A DNA stretch of 64,000 nucleotides from Osmia lignaria lignaria (GCF_051020975.1 NC_135034.1:9610001-9674000), one strand, 5' to 3'. Shown: positions 14,901-28,935, counted from the stretch's first letter. Program-made: numbers and translations. The notes: generated by a model not told the origin, from the sequence alone.

Positions 14901-17900
14901 TGATTTAGAAAAACCATCTCCCGTCCACGTGAAATAGGAACGTCCAGACGCGTCGCTTTCAAGCGCGTTCTCCTCGAACCGTTGACGATTATGGACGTAC
15001 GTATATCGGTTTTATGACGGGGATCTGGCGATTCTGCTTGTTGTTTTCGATGACGGAACTTCGAAAGAGGAAACTTAGCGGGGCGTTGATTCGTCAAATC
15101 GATAGGACTCGGCTCGAGAAGAATCGTCATTACTTATTTTGATAACCAACGTGGTTATTGGAGGTTTTATTCTTGAAAGTCATCCTCTGATTCATTCGGT
15201 TCTGTTTCTGGACGAATCATCCTGTTTGAGTAGCTTCTTCTTTCAATGTTTCATTAACATATCGATGATAAAATAAAAATTGAACTTGAAAATTAAAAAT
15301 TGTAAGAGTAATCATTTTTATTCAAGATGGAAATATATTTGCAGTGTTTTTATCACAGTGAAGTATAATACACAGGATGACTAATCTCTTCTATTAGTCC
15401 CAAAATTCTATTGTAGCAATTAGGGTTACTCATGCTAGCCTAGCATTACTCATCGTTGTAACAACTAAAGGCTAAGGTCACTCTTAAATAGTCTTAATCA
15501 GACAAAAGTAATACATCAGCCGAAGGAACCACAATCTTTCAGTTAGGAAATCTCTCCCTTGTTTCTCGTCGAGACACGCGATCCTAAAGACGCCCGACGA
15601 ACCGACTTCCGGAACACCTTGCACACACTGTCGGCCCGAACATCCGCGACAAACACAATGAGATTGTAAATCAAGTCGACCAGGGCAGCTATTGAACGTA
15701 GGAAGTATCGTTGACGCGTGTATGAATCATTACGAAAGCGGGCAGGTACGTTTCTACCTGTTTGAACAAGAGAAATGGGTGAAAAATTGAAAAGTGTCGG
15801 TTGGAATAGAAGAACTCGTGGATCGCGAGGGGAACGAGAACAGGAAATTGATTCATAAAGGCGGACGACGTTGAAGCTAATCGTTGTTGTGACAATGAAA
15901 GTTGTGCCTATCTTAAAGTTGAAGAAACTTGACATTTTCTACTGACATTTTGATGAATCGTGCCGGTAAAAGGTCTTAGAAAAAGTGTATTTACTAGTCT
16001 GTAATAGGCGTGACGGAGACTTCCGGGTTCGTGCTGGAGAACAGGAAGCTCTATCGTTGGGATTTTGACAAATTGGGAATGGTAAAAGAGATGGAGGTTC
16101 TTGTAGGAATTTCTGATGACTACAAATATGTTTGATTCTCGTAATAGAAATCGGTCCAGTGTTATTTTCTATTTTAATTAACTTTTAGCAAAGCATTTAT
16201 TAAGCTACGTTTATATAATATTCTGCTTTTAATTTTACTTATACAATGTACTGATACCATCGCGAAGGAAAAACTTAGGACATCCTATTCGTTTCCTGAT
16301 TTTTTGACTTTGGCTGACTTTTGATTTACCTGTATCCCTTAAAATACACCTTACATATTAATTCTACTTAATTACCTTTAGGAAGAGTGTTTGAAACCGG
16401 TCCTAAATTATATTACTATATTTGTATGGTAAATAACTTATAATATAAAGACTGTACACCCTTTAAAACCATTCCCTTCAAAATTTTAACCAACTCGGTC
16501 TTAAATTTTCTGCAACTATTTCTCTACTTTCTTTTTCCATTCGCTCTAATTCGATTCCCTTAGAGTTTTCATTATCTTTTTCCGGAAATGTCCATCTTAT
16601 TTATCATTGTACTCGGCTGAAACATCCCTAATGGTTTCAATAACTGGAATTTTGAACTCGATCCAGAATGACCAGCTCTTGCTCTCATCATGACCACGAA
16701 GTTATCGTCGTTAGAACGATATCGTCGCGTGGAAGTAACGGTCTTGGAGGGAAAATTATGGTAAGATATACGGGATGCGTTCGCGCCGCGTTTTGTGTGC
16801 TTGGATACGCGGTGTGAGACCGGAAGCGAGATAAATGGGCCGCTCTGTTACGCTCACCAACGAACGTTTCAACGTGGCGAAACACTTTCCAATGTTAACC
16901 GATAGCAAGAAACGGAACGGCTCGTTCGAGTCGTCCGTTTTAACTGTGTATCGCTCTTGTTCAAACGTGCAATACTAATGGCCTGTAAACATTACAGCAC
17001 GCGTTTAGCGGTACCGAACAATTCGGTATACCTTTTCGTAGGTTTCCTCGTAACAAATGTCAAAGCAAACAAGCAGACCGAATTTCTTGTGTACGAATAG
17101 AAATAGAATTTAAGAAAATAATAGTTTGTAATCTTCGATGAAACATGACCCTGTATCAGTAGTCTGTGACACTATTAGAGGGTTAATTTCTATGTCCGTC
17201 ACAGCGTAATCGCAAGAACACTTTTGTTCAACCCCTTCGCGTGACGGTCGGTGAAAAGAGTATCAGGGAGGACGAAACACGAACGAAAGAAAGGAAGAGA
17301 GAAAGATAGCAGGTACGGGCGCCACGTGCGCCGAGATTGGCACGTTCCTAACCTACCCCATTCGTTAACCTGACCCGTGTCGCGATTCCTCCGCAGGTCG
17401 ATTCCCATCGAGCGCGGATTAACCTACATACGCGAGGGCATTTCTGCGGGGTCGACACACGACCACGCGTAGGTGCTCGTCGATACAAAATTAAATAGCC
17501 CTCACCCTTCGCTCGTAACCAGCGTATCAGTCGATAGCGCAGCCTCTTCCCTCTTCCTTTTTTTTTTCTCACCCTCCAAAGTGATTCTCTCGCGCGAATA
17601 ACGGAACGGTGTTACGAACATTTTCAACGCCGGGAATATTTTCAATGGACTTTCAATCCCGAGGGTGAATCGCGTTGAAGTGTTTCTGGTTGTTGAAACG
17701 TGAGAATCTTTTTTTTTTTTTATTATTATAATGGAGATTTTTAAAATTATTTTTAATTGGCGGTAAAGTGGGTTAAAGGCTTTTTTTGCACTGAAAGGAG
17801 TTGTGAATTATTAACACTTTGATTGGCACAGGGAAACGAGACATAATTAATCAGACCGCTTGCCATCTTGTCTAATTAATATAATATTAATTCTGCTCAA

Positions 17901-20299
17901 TATTTTCTGTAATTTTTTGTCAGAATAATTTCAAATTCAATTATCCAAGTGATGGAAAAATAATTCTTTAGAATCGGTTTCGCACAAACTTTGTTTACTG
18001 TTATTTTTCTACATAGTGGACATTTGGAGAGTTATTTTAAATTGGTAATAAAGTGGGTTAGTGGTATATTTTTCACTGAACTGCATTTGGGCCAAAAGTG
18101 ATTACCAAGCATAAAGAATATATTTCTATGCAATAATCTTTATCAGTTTACAATGGAAATTAACGGAAATTTCATACTTTTTAACGCCATTCAAAGTGAC
18201 TATCATTCTGTGTCGTTGTCAAAGAGATAAAAAAAATTCTTGCACCTCGACTTCTTCAGGAATTCTTTCAAAAATGAATAACGCTGACGAGCGTTCCAAT
18301 TCTTCCGTTGGAAGCCGACGCGTTTTCGAGACGAAACGAGTCGCATTGAAATGTAACCAGATGAACGTCGGCGACGTTTTATTCAAGAATCTCGGCCAAG
18401 CACATATTTTACCTTCCAATCCGGTCAAGTCCACTCGCTTTTGTACTCTGCGCATCGGATTTCGGGGAAATCGGTTGAATTCGAACGGAATTACATTTTA
18501 CCCCGTGCTGCGTCAAGTTTCGCTCTAAATATTTTCATCTCGCTCTGCGTATCAATCTGCACTTAGGCAGTGATGCACAATTATGCATCAATATTGAAAG
18601 ACGACTTATTTTGGAGCGATTCGATAGAAAACTAAAATGAAATCGGTCTTCCTGAAAAGTCAGGACGTTCACAATCAGCGAATGCTATTGTTGCGATTTC
18701 AACGACGACGAAGAGGAAGTAATAGAGAAGATTTTTTTTTTTTTCAATTAACGAGTAAAGAGAGAAAAGTTTTCTCTTAATTTCTCACGACAGCTTGTTA
18801 ATTACGAAAAACGTTAGCCAACAGCGAGGAAAGGAACGGTCTTCGGAGGAGTTTACTGAGCCGCGGACAATGATTTTCGCGCGGCGAGTTCCCCTTTTCA
18901 CGGGAAGGGAAACGCTTCCTCCTCGTGCACGCGAAAACGAGTCGCGGAAAGAGACAGTGAAGAAGTGAAACTCGATCCAGCGGTACGAGCCTAGAGCTCG
19001 TTTCTATCCGCTTCCTTTCCTTTCTACCACGAGAGTAGAAGTTCCATTCTTGCCTTCTTTTCTTGCCGCTCGCAACGGTATATTAGAATCGCGGACGACT
19101 CTTTCCCTCGAAAGGGAAACGAATTCCTTTCAGATCGCCATCTTAATTGCATTTCACGGGGATTATCGCACGAATCGCCGATGTAATTTCCGTGTTAATT
19201 AATTTACAGCACGAGTACGATTATATAAAGTGACTTGTGATAATATGAATTCATATTTCATCTATTATTTTCAAGCAATAATGATTCGACCAGAGATACT
19301 AATATAATATCATATTGTATTTTTTTTAAATATATAGATTGATTCTTCGGAACATTTCATATAGAAAATTATTAGGGTGCGATATCAAAAAGTTCAATAG
19401 CCGTTAATAAAATATCTCATGAATTTGTTGCACTTTCACACTTCATACTTTCTTATTCCGAAAGTTCCAAAGAATTAATCTATATTAAAAAAAAGTTAAA
19501 TTGACATTGAAATTGTGAGAAATCTTTCATCTTAAGCAAAATTGTTACCACTATGGTATCACTTTTTCAATAGTAATCTAACATTTGATAGCTTGAGATT
19601 AGAAAGTGAAATATGTAATTTCTTCCAAAATTCAACATCAAATTACCCTGAACAGCCCCAAGAAGAATTCCCTTCAAACCACCCAACGTTCCTCATAGAA
19701 ACCCAATGAACCCCTGAAATCTGTCAGTGAACGGTACAATTAATTTCGACTACCCTTCGAAGAAGAAACTTTCTCGTCGAAAGAACATTAAAAAGGGTCA
19801 AGTGTTATCGACCTATAACGGACATATGGTTGTTGTACTTTGTGTAACTTACATTTTTGGATCGTCGATGATCGGCCATCAACGTGAGCGCCAGCTGTCA
19901 GCGTAGCCTCTGTTCCCCACCGCGTGTTCCGGAAGTGCGAGCCTGTAACGCGACCGTGCCGGGTCGCTTTCAGCTGCTTCTCGGCTCGCACCTGCGTGCC
20001 ATTCTCGCGGATGATCCGCCGGTACCTGTTGTCGAGCGAGCCGAAGGGGCGAGCTAGTCGGGAAAATCGTAATGTCGATCACTTTCACTGGCCGTTTTGC
20101 GATTCCCTTCCGTGTCACGACCGAGGAGAGGGCGGGAAGGAGGCCGAGAAACGAGAGACAAAGACACAGGAGCACCGGTCGAAGAGTGAAAGAAAAATAG
20201 AGATAACGAAATAATAAAAAAAAAGAAAGAAAAAAAAAATGAAATGAAAAGAAAAGAAAAGAAAGAGAAAGGGAGAAAAGACGACGACGTTCGAGGCGA
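14901..20299. other. AT-rich non-coding region
   Basis: No recognisable gene. It contains the local direct repeat at 17745/18035 and moderately CpG-rich stretches at 16.7-17.6 and 18.8-19.2 kb. Confidence 0.5.
17745..18090 (+). repeat. Local diverged direct repeat
   Basis: TTTTTAATTGGCGGTAAAGT then GGGTTAAAGG...CACTGAA (17745-17800) recurs as TTTTAAATTGGTAATAAAGT then GGGTTAGTGG...CACTGAA (18035-18085). Nothing else is recognisable between the copies. Confidence 0.5.
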
Positions 20300-21460
20300 T
20301 AGAACGGTAGCAAAATAGGAGAAGAGGGGGGGAAAACGCGTGGATCGTCACAGTTTCACTTTTAAATTCCTCCAGGCGGTCGCTTAGCTAGCTGACTCTC
20401 CACTCGCTCCGCTCCGCACCGCTGCTCCGACTAGGTCGCGTGCGTGTTGTGTACGAGGGTTACCGTTAACGTGACGTAGGATAGTCAACGGTAACGTCAT
20501 ACACCTCTCTCTCTCGAGCGACTGCCTCTTCCTGCCCGTCCTCTAGCTCCTCTTCCACAAACTAACCTCCAGCCTTGCGCCTCTGGACACCGCACGGTAC
20601 CACACTCTGTCCCTCGTTGCTTTCTAACGATATATACCCGCTCTATCCTGCCCACGTAATTTCATCTACCTTGTCCTAACGCGAGGACTAGGCTTTCACG
20701 GTTTCACTGTCGGCGACCGACCTGGAGACTCCAGCTTCATGGTTTCTCCGGGTTAACGGTCCGCTCACCGAACAACAACGATCGCTCTTCAGTTGTTCGT
20801 CAATCCGGTCTGTGTACCGGTACACGAGCACGCGGAATCACGCGGATTTCGATCACTATCCACTGTTGACACGCCGCGGTCATCACAGTTCAACATCGGG
20901 GCCCACCCAACTGGCTAGATCGTCCGCGATGGACGGAAGAATCCGTCGCGATTTTCGCTGGAACCAGCTAGCTCTACCGTCGATTCTTCTATGTTCGCTA
21001 TATGGAAGGAAAATCGTGGCACGCGTCCATCTTCGGTTACTTTGACAACTAGCGACACGTGCGTGAGCCTTTTTCTCTTTTTACGGCAATTCGACAGTTC
21101 GTGCACGTGGAAAGTTCGACAACGGTATATGATCCGAACGAAACTTCGGTGAAACTCGAGGGATTCGTCTTATCCGCTGGTCGTTCTCGTTTCTTTAATT
21201 TTTAAGTTCTGATTCGCGCGTGGCTCACGCGCGTACACCAGCTCGTCGCGAGGCCCGTTTTCTTTTTTCTTTTTTCAAGCAGACACGAGACGAGACTGCC
21301 GCGAACCAGCGATGTCGAGGCGTGCTTTCCACCTTTCCGTCGCGATCATCGGCTTTTTTTCATTTTTCTTATCGTCAGATCTATCGAACCGTTTCAGAAC
21401 GATCGGATTGTTCTTTTTTTTTTTTTTTGGAAAATCGTGCGTATAGAGATTCCGTTTCTT
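20300..21460 (+). promoter_or_regulatory. CpG-rich promoter-like region
   Basis: CpG-dense, low-repeat DNA between AT-rich flanks. An initiator-like TCAGTT lies at 20789-20794. No TATA box was noticed. The direction is inferred from the plus-strand splice signals downstream. Confidence 0.3.
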
Positions 21461-21465
21461 TTCAG

Positions 21466-21625
21466 ATACTTGGCGAAGCGTCAGAGGGCATTAGTTACGA
21501 TAAGGTTCAATCGATAATTGACTCGTTATCGAGCACAGCCGGTGTACAGCAGAGGACCGCCAACCGTGCACGACAGTCTCGAATTATTGCTGGATAACGA
21601 GATCAATTCGGTTAATCGCCGTTAG
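21466..21625 (+). other. Candidate non-coding 5' exon
   Basis: A pyrimidine tract and TTTCTTTTCAG precede 21466, and CGTTAG|GTGAGC follows 21625, giving strong acceptor and donor signals 160 bp apart inside the CpG-rich region. The frame within it stops, so if it is an exon it is 5' UTR. The gene is unknown. Confidence 0.35.
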
Positions 21626-23297
21626 GTGAGCGAGTTTAGAGCCGATTTCAAAGGTCGACTTGCTTCTAACAAATCCCTTGTCACACGAAGGATTATTTTC
21701 TAGGGAGCGCTATCAGAGACTACATAGATATCTTAGAAAATAGTAGAATATCATTTAGGGTACTGAACATTTTTCAAGAAATTGAGTAATACTTTTCAAG
21801 CAACGATTTACCTACTTATATTTTTTTGATAAAATATAGACAATTTGTCGTTTTCGTGCAAAGCTTGATACGACTGGACGAATTAATTAACAGCACACTG
21901 TGCAGGTGGAATTCACGCGCTAGGAAATTCTGTTAATTAAAGCGTTTGTCGTGTCGCGGTCGATGCGATTATCAACGATCTGATTAGCGCAATTACCGAT
22001 CGATTAATCTTTTTTTTTATCCAAGAAGCTTCATTAATTTTCCTACCAAAATAAAAGAAGGATTATCTAAAGAAATCTTCTCGCCTCGGATTTTCCCTCG
22101 ATTCGTTAAAAATCAACAGGGCAGAAACGGTTATGCATCGAATCGAATTTCCTGAGTAGACATGCTGTCTCTATTTTCATTGACACGTTGTTACACCGGC
22201 ACGAAAGAGGCTCGAGCGTAATGCGGTGCCGCGGTGCCGCGGTGCCACGACGCGGCTTTTATTTATAAACGCGTCGGTCAGAAACGGTGCTGCGATGCGT
22301 GGTGACGCGCGTGTCGAATATTACGCACGCGTACTGCGGCGGCCCGCTCGCGTGCACACGCGGCGGAAAGGTGGTTACGGGATGGAAAAAGATATCCACT
22401 GGAAGAGACGCGGAGCAGAGGCGAACGGGGTAAGACGGGACGAGCAACAGTGTTATTATTTCCCTTGCTATTCTAATCCGAGCGGATCCGAGTCGCTTCG
22501 AAACGGGAAGAGAATTGCTCGATACCGAACGACCCGATGATGTTTCTTAAAATAACAGGCTAAAACACCGTGGATTATATTTAGAGAGCGCTCCGTTTGG
22601 AAGCTTTTCGAGGTTTTTCAAGATCGTGATCGAAACACGCGGACCAGATCGTTTCCATTTAATAGAATCGTAAACTTTGTCGATAACCACGTTAATGTTC
22701 TTCCGAAGACTTATCAATATTTTGACAGCCAGTTTAATTACTCCAACGTATAAACGAATAATTTCCTCCACCATCAAAGATCTATAAGTTGAAGCATCCT
22801 CGGTGTTCGATAAAATTCATCAGGATGATCGGTTGCCAGGCGCGTAATCAGTTCACGCGTCTCCTGATAAGATGTTCTATCTGTTATCAGTCACGGTTCG
22901 ATAGATCGACGCCAGTCCAGTCGTAAAGATGTTTCATACGACCAGATGTTCGAACGAATCGTGTGCACCATATAAATATTCTTCGACGAGGAAAGATCGT
23001 CGATCTTCCTTCGGACACTTGCGTCTGTGATTATTCCACCGGTCGGTAATGTCTCGGAAAAGAAAGAACATGAAATTTGACAGGTCGAGCACGATGATGG
23101 TTGTTTGCAAGCTCGACGTCACTGGATCGAGAATCACGGGAAGGGATGAAAGAGTGCGCGAAATCGGTGGCGCGAACGCGTCGAAAGAAACGGCTCGAAC
23201 GGGCCGCGTGGACGATGGAACACGTGTACTACGTTGATGAAGGAACAAAGATCGGCTTGGAAAAGAAGCGGATGAGCGAAGCGTGCGTTGTTGGCCG

Positions 23298-23300
<3 letters not shown>

Positions 23301-23334
<34 letters not shown>
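23301..23334. repeat. AG microsatellite
   Basis: About 17 uninterrupted AG units, potential GAGA-type binding sequence. Confidence 0.95.
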
Positions 23335-23336
<2 letters not shown>

Positions 23337-24275
23337 TGATGCGTTGGAACGCGAACGAAAGAGAGAGTGGTTCCGAGGGTGGCCGCGAAGGAAGAAACGC
23401 GAGGAACGAACGCGAGATGATCGCGATCGTTCCTCCGGGATGACAACGAGGGAACCGATGTATGCAGTTAGGAGGGAAATAAGGATAACCGAATGGCGCG
23501 AAAGTGAAAGATCGAAATTGAATTATACGCGTGGACCGAGGACGATATCGCGACGAACGTCATGCGTGTTATATGCAATCTATTTATATATGTAATGTGC
23601 ATGTATGCGTGTGTAATGCATGATGAGTATATCCGGGGAGTCTCTCTCGCTCTCCGGCTGATCACACAACGTGACAGATTTCCCTTCCTGTTCCTTTATC
23701 TTTCCTTTCGTTTATTTATTTCGTTCGTCCCCCGTTCTCTATCCGTTATTATCCCGCCTCTCGTGTTTCTCCCCCTTTTTCTCGTTTACTGCATCACCAC
23801 AGGTGATCCACTGGGTTTAAGGCTCCTCTCCCCGTTGTTCCTCTCGCTCCCGGGACCTCCACCCGCGAACTCCGTCGAAGACAGACAGAGAATTCGGATA
23901 GCCGCGTATTATGTTAAAACTTGTAATATTTATATTACATCGGTGGAGTACGAGAAACTAGCCAGCAGAGGAACAAAAATGAAAAAAAAAAAAAAAAAAA
24001 GATGAAAGAAACGGAGCACACACTCGATTTTCGACGATAACACTCGCGTTAATTATTCGAAGACGACGAATCGAAAAGCGTCGTCACTTCTTGTTCCCGT
24101 TTTAACGTTCGCGCTCTTCCGCTTTCCTTCGCGTTTGTCGCGCAGACCGAAAACCGGCCAACGAAACAACAAACGGCGCACACTATTGTGGCCCGGTCGT
24201 CGCACTCGCGGCTCTCTTCTTCCTTCTCCACCACCTCCACTACTTCTGTTCCTTTCCGTTCTTCTTCCTCCTCCA

Positions 24276-24325
24276 CAACCACCACCACCACCACCACCTC
24301 CCTCTCTTGTATATCTTCTTCTTCT

Positions 24326-24360
<35 letters not shown>
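24276..24360. repeat. ACC and TTC trinucleotide repeats
   Basis: An ACC run followed by TTC runs. They produce polyglutamate-like frames on the minus strand (24049-24534) that I do not consider genes. Confidence 0.9.
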
Positions 24361-24808
24361 TGCTGCTTCGTTGCTGTTCAGTAACAAGTAATCCTTGCAA
24401 CCGGCTGTCACGAACGAAACGTCACGGAGCCGACGTAACCGGCTGATGTTTACGCGAGTAATCGGGCCCGCGTTCGCGTGTTCGCGGACGCGAAACAACG
24501 AGGAAACAACGAACACCGTCACCGACACCCTCACCCTCTCACCCTTTCACCCTCACCGACACCTTAACTGTGCCGCGAGACAGCGTGGACAACACCGATC
24601 GGACGTGTGGCGGCTCTAGTCGAGCACGTAGGAGGATGCAGAAGAGACTCCGTAGAAAGCGTTCGGCACGCTCGTCCGCGATAAGCCGACTCTCCGCGCG
24701 TGCACGCGTGGAGCCTCGAAGCGCGACAGACGTCTCTCCTCCCTCGTGGAGAAGGGAACGGACGCGCGCGGTCAGAAAAGCCGGGGAAAAAGACACGCGG
24801 GGAGTGAG

Positions 24809-24809
24809 T

Positions 24810-24834
<25 letters not shown>
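24809..24834. repeat. AG microsatellite
   Basis: About 13 AG units in the CpG-rich region. Confidence 0.95.
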
Positions 24835-24841
<7 letters not shown>

Positions 24842-26205
24842 CCGGGAGACAGAGAGGCAACGAACGAGTGACGAAGACGGAAGTAGGGACACACAGAAAG
24901 AGTAAGAGAGTAAGAAAGAGGTTTGTGGTGCGAAGAAGATAGGAAAAGATGTAGAGAGAGAGATGGTCGCCGCGACGGGGACGGACGGTACAGCACTAAC
25001 GAGGGAGAGATTTCTCTCCGCGAGGGAGGAAAAAGCGATCGTGCGAAACGCGCGGCCCGAGACGAAACGGTTTTTCCTCGCAGCGCGATGGAAATGCAAT
25101 CGGACACTCGCGTGTCGTCGGACCGTGCGCTGGCTTGAACCCACGGGGGTTAACACGCACGAAAGAAGAAAACAGAACGCGGCGGTGTGTAACGCGGAAC
25201 ACGCGTTCTCCGCGCGCAGTCGGCGCGATCTCTCGCTCCGTAACGCAACGTCCTACGGGAAACGCGCGCGCGCGAACTCTCTCTCTGTTTCTCGCGTTGC
25301 TTGCGCCCTGCCGGAATCGCGGCGACGAACAGTGGCGAGAGATGGTATAGGGACACGGAGAGCCGCGGGAGAGAAAGAGAGTAGGCGCGAGCGAAGGAGA
25401 GGCAACGGGTGTGAGAGAAACGGAGGGCAGAACTGTACGGGATAGGTGTACGGTGGTCTGTTTCTCTCTTTGTCGCGCGCGCACAGCACACACGAGGTTA
25501 CGAACAAACGCGGAACAGACGAGGAGAGGCCAGAGCAGCGCGCGAGCGACGTAGCTCTCTAGCAGCCGGCAGCCTGCCGGTCGGGTCAATGACCTCTCCT
25601 TGCTGTCGTCGAGCTCTCCTCCACTCGCCTTTCCTCCCTACCACGTCACCTTCTCCCCACTCACGCTCTCACCATCCCCTCCACTCTCCATCATCCCCCA
25701 CTATAGACTCCGTACCCCACCGTTGCTCCACTCGCACCCCCGAGTCAGCACGTCGACGACCACGACGTCAGTTGGCAGCGTAACGACGTTTCACCGACGC
25801 GCTTTTTACGACGCCTTGGAGGGATGACTTTTGGAAGGGGTTAGAGGGGAGCTGGTACTGAGGAAGGGGTAAGGAAATGGTGGGGACATCGTTGGGTCAC
25901 CCCTCCACCGCTTTAGATTCTACTGGGTGGGAGAGACTCGAGAGTGGGACGAAGGGGTAGTAGGTCCGTTACTCGAGTTGTTTCCTTTCTCCCTCGTTCT
26001 CTACTCCACTCTTCTCGCTCTGTCTCCTTCTCTATCATCCCTTCCTTCGTACCCTGCCGTTAGAAGGGTGGGGAACAGCACCTCTACTCGCGGCAACCAC
26101 ACACCGAGTTCACTGGTACAGTGTACCCTCTCGAGCGGTGCAACGCTCTCTTCCTGATTCCGCTTCTAACCCGAACTCTCCCTCTCCACGAATTCGCCTC
26201 GAGGA

Positions 26206-26273
26206 GATGGACGCGGATTGCGACCAACTGGTCGGCAAGAAGGGAAAGAGAACACGCCCGAAGAAGGAGGAGG
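26206..26273 (+). CDS. Candidate first coding exon, unknown protein
   Basis: ATG at 26206 opens a frame of 22 codons plus two bases (MDADCDQLVGKK then a basic run GKRTRPKKEE). It ends at GG|GTCAGT, a reasonable splice donor; without splicing it meets a stop two codons later. It sits at the downstream edge of the 20-26 kb CpG-rich region, where a first coding exon would be expected. I do not recognise the protein, and no following exon can be identified in the window. The frame is short enough to be chance. Confidence 0.3.
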
Positions 26274-27199
26274 GTCAGTGATGACCGATTCTGGCGGTAA
26301 TGGGATACGATCCAGGGTCAGATTCGGTGTGCGTGGATACCAGAGGGTGGGATCCTCGCATACGACTCCCTGACGTTCGAGGAATGGGTGCCACGCTTGT
26401 CAATGCTTTCGGAACAGATTTTCTTTTTTTTTTTTTTACATCAGTGGTTGAGATTATTGATAAGTCAACGTTAGTTGCTTAAAACTTAATATCCAAGCAT
26501 ATTCTTATTTCCTGTTCTTATCAGTAGATTCGACCACAGCTTAATCAAATATTACAATACCTACTTTAGAACTTAATCAGTTATCCAAGGTCAAATTTTC
26601 ACTGTCGAGCAATCATTAATAGATTAGTTCTCCTTATTTCCCGTTATCGACGGCTCGAACTCTCTCGATAGAATTTTGCTCGTGGCACCGTGAATGGCCC
26701 GTAAGTTTCCGTAAGTTTCTATATCGAGTCGCTTCGATCGCAGATCGAAGATTAGTTCTACGAAATGTGGCTGGTAAAAAGTCAATGGCCCTGATGTTTA
26801 TTCGACAGCCTAGCGTGGAACCAACGGCAAACGTTCGATAGACAATTAATCATCGACCGCGATGATCGGTGGAATTTGGTGAACGTGTTTTCTATCGTTC
26901 AACGGCTTCCAGGAGATTTCAAATGATTTAGATCAATTTAAGCTAATCTTTTAATTCCACCATGACTGGTTCTTCTTCGGACTAAACAATGTATTAACCC
27001 TTAAACAGCAAAATCTGGGTCAATCACGATCCAAATGTATCTAATTAAATGTATAATGTTTTCAATGAAAAGATTTCATATATCGAAAGAATAATTTTTA
27101 AGAGAACACTGTACAATTTAGAAAATAATTAGGGCCCTCTTCATGGTCCGCAGTCGGAGGGTTTTTACAGCTTTAAGTATTGCCCATTAACTAATCTCT

Positions 27200-27315
27200 A
27201 AAAAATTAATGGAACATTTATGTAGGAATTTTTATCAGATTTCAAGCTTCAAATTGATATGCCATAAGTACAATTTTGCAATACTTTTATGTCTTCAAAT
27301 CATAGAATTTCAATC
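27200..27315 (+). repeat. Dispersed repeat family, copy 2
   Basis: Reads TTTATCAGATTTCAAGCTTC, then ATGCCATAAGTACAATTTTG, then AATACTTTTATGTCTTCAAA. Upstream similarity to other copies begins around ATTTATGTAGG. Confidence 0.55.
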
Positions 27316-28613
27316 TTTCAATATCCACTCCATTCGATGTGTCACAAGTTAATAAGATTCACGTGTAATTTACAAGTTCCTCGATGCTGTAACAAACAGC
27401 TGACGTAGTAGAATATTTTCATTACGCAAACATGCCTTTTTAACAGACTCTAACGGCGTGCTTACATTAACACAAAACCCGAGACGGTGATAAAACATCG
27501 TATCTAAGGAGCGATGATAAGAACATCGAAATATGACTCTGACCTTAAACTTCAAACGCATGAATCTTGGAAAAGAACGCTATAAGTTGTGGCGTTAGTC
27601 TATCTTTGCTTGCCCATTAGACGATCAATTTACTTAATTAAGTCGGAACAACAAGCTTGACTAGTTTCTACATCAAACATACATTTACATATGTAGGAAA
27701 CGACGTATAAATAGATGTTTAGAAGATTTTCATTGCCAAGTTATTTGAATTCTAAGTATTTTTGCGAGAGACGTCGGGTCTCCGATATTTCGGTTCATTC
27801 TACTTGCAGATTTTCCCGCGCAAACAAATCTGCGCCCGAATAAAATTATCGGCTACTTTCATATAATAATTTCGTACAGCAATATTAATCTCTTTAGAAA
27901 ATTTAATATCTTTTTAATCAAACTCGAAGTTATAGAACTTAATTTCTATTTAAGTTTACTAATATTTGAGTCTCGTAATTTATCATTTCTTTTTCATTAT
28001 TAATTAACGGAAACTAATTGCTATTTTATTTTTATGTTTCAGTGAATTCATATGAAGGTATTACCACAACTTTTTATCAATCTGGAATTTTTCTTTAATG
28101 AGGCTGAGCTGTGTTGCTGCTGAACAACAAATTTATTCACCGTTTACAAGGTGATATATTTTTTCCATAGTGAAGTCTTTGTCAAACGTTTTGACAGATT
28201 AATTACTTTGCCGGCGATTTTTATGGTAGTACATCGTCAAGAGTTTGCAGCAGGTTAGAGCAAACACGGGCTCGAAATATCAAGAATATGATTACCTAGA
28301 TAAAACGAATTTATGCTAAAAAATATGTTCGCGTTTAGATTAGGTAACGTGTGCTCTTTTCAATTCGTATACATGAAATTTTGTGTTAGATAACGAGGAA
28401 TTAAAGATAGCACAAGTCATAGATATAGTTTCACAAATTTTCAGGGACTCGATAAAAGTTATTGATTTTTGTCATTTTCGTGATTACTTCAATTTTTCTA
28501 AATAATCTTTTATATAACTTATCTAATTGTAAGTATGAAATGGCTGATCCTTGAATTTTGATATTCCCTGATGGGCAAGGTTAATGCATGGTTCTCTTCA
28601 ACGAAGAACCATT

Positions 28614-28745
28614 CATTTTGTATTAAGAATATCGATGAGGCCTTTACACATTCCTTTTTATCAAACTTCAAGCTTTAATTTAGTGTATCATAAGTACTAT
28701 TTGACAGTACTTTTCTGTCATGAAATTGAGTCGGAAGTTTGATCT
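28614..28745 (+). repeat. Dispersed repeat family, copy 3
   Basis: Best-preserved copy. It runs from ATTTTGTATTAAGAATATCG through CTTCAAGCTTTAATTTAGTG and ATCATAAGTACTATTTGACA to CATGAAATTGAGTCGGAAG. It matches copy 4 closely. Confidence 0.65.
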
Positions 28746-28829
28746 TTAGTAGATGGCCATTTGATATGAAGCAACTTGATAGTTCCACTATTTTTATTGT
28801 CAGTTCACTTATGTTGCGAATTCAAACGA

Positions 28830-28935
28830 AAGACTTGTGCATTTATTTTCACTAAAGTTTAAGCTTTAATTTAGTGTATCATAAGTGATATTTGGCAATG
28901 CTTTTCTGTCATGAAATTGAGTCAGAATTTCATTG
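28830..28935 (+). repeat. Dispersed repeat family, copy 4
   Basis: Shares AAGCTTTAATTTAGTGTATC, ATAAGTGATATTTGGCAATG and CATGAAATTGAGTCAGAAT with copy 3, about 190 bp away. The pair is the clearest evidence for the family. Confidence 0.65.

Larger units (their letters stand above)
21626..26205. other. CpG-rich low-complexity region without recognisable gene
   Basis: Compositionally biased DNA with long chance frames on all strands. It contains AG runs at 23301-23334 and 24809-24834, ACC and TTC runs at 24276-24360, and poly(A) at 23983-24000. AG runs are GAGA-factor-type sequence and are common near insect promoters. Likely 5' regulatory or UTR/intron sequence of the unidentified plus-strand gene. 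Confidence 0.4.

Noticed and set aside
21220..21597. 125-codon plus-strand frame across the candidate 5' exon
   Set aside because: It runs through a poly(T) tract and the acceptor at 21465, so it is not a continuous exon.
23101..23595. 164-codon plus-strand frame rich in Arg/Glu
   Set aside because: Its composition comes from the AG microsatellite and CpG-rich surroundings.
24049..24534. Polyglutamate-rich minus-strand frame
   Set aside because: Produced by ACC and TTC microsatellites on the opposite strand.
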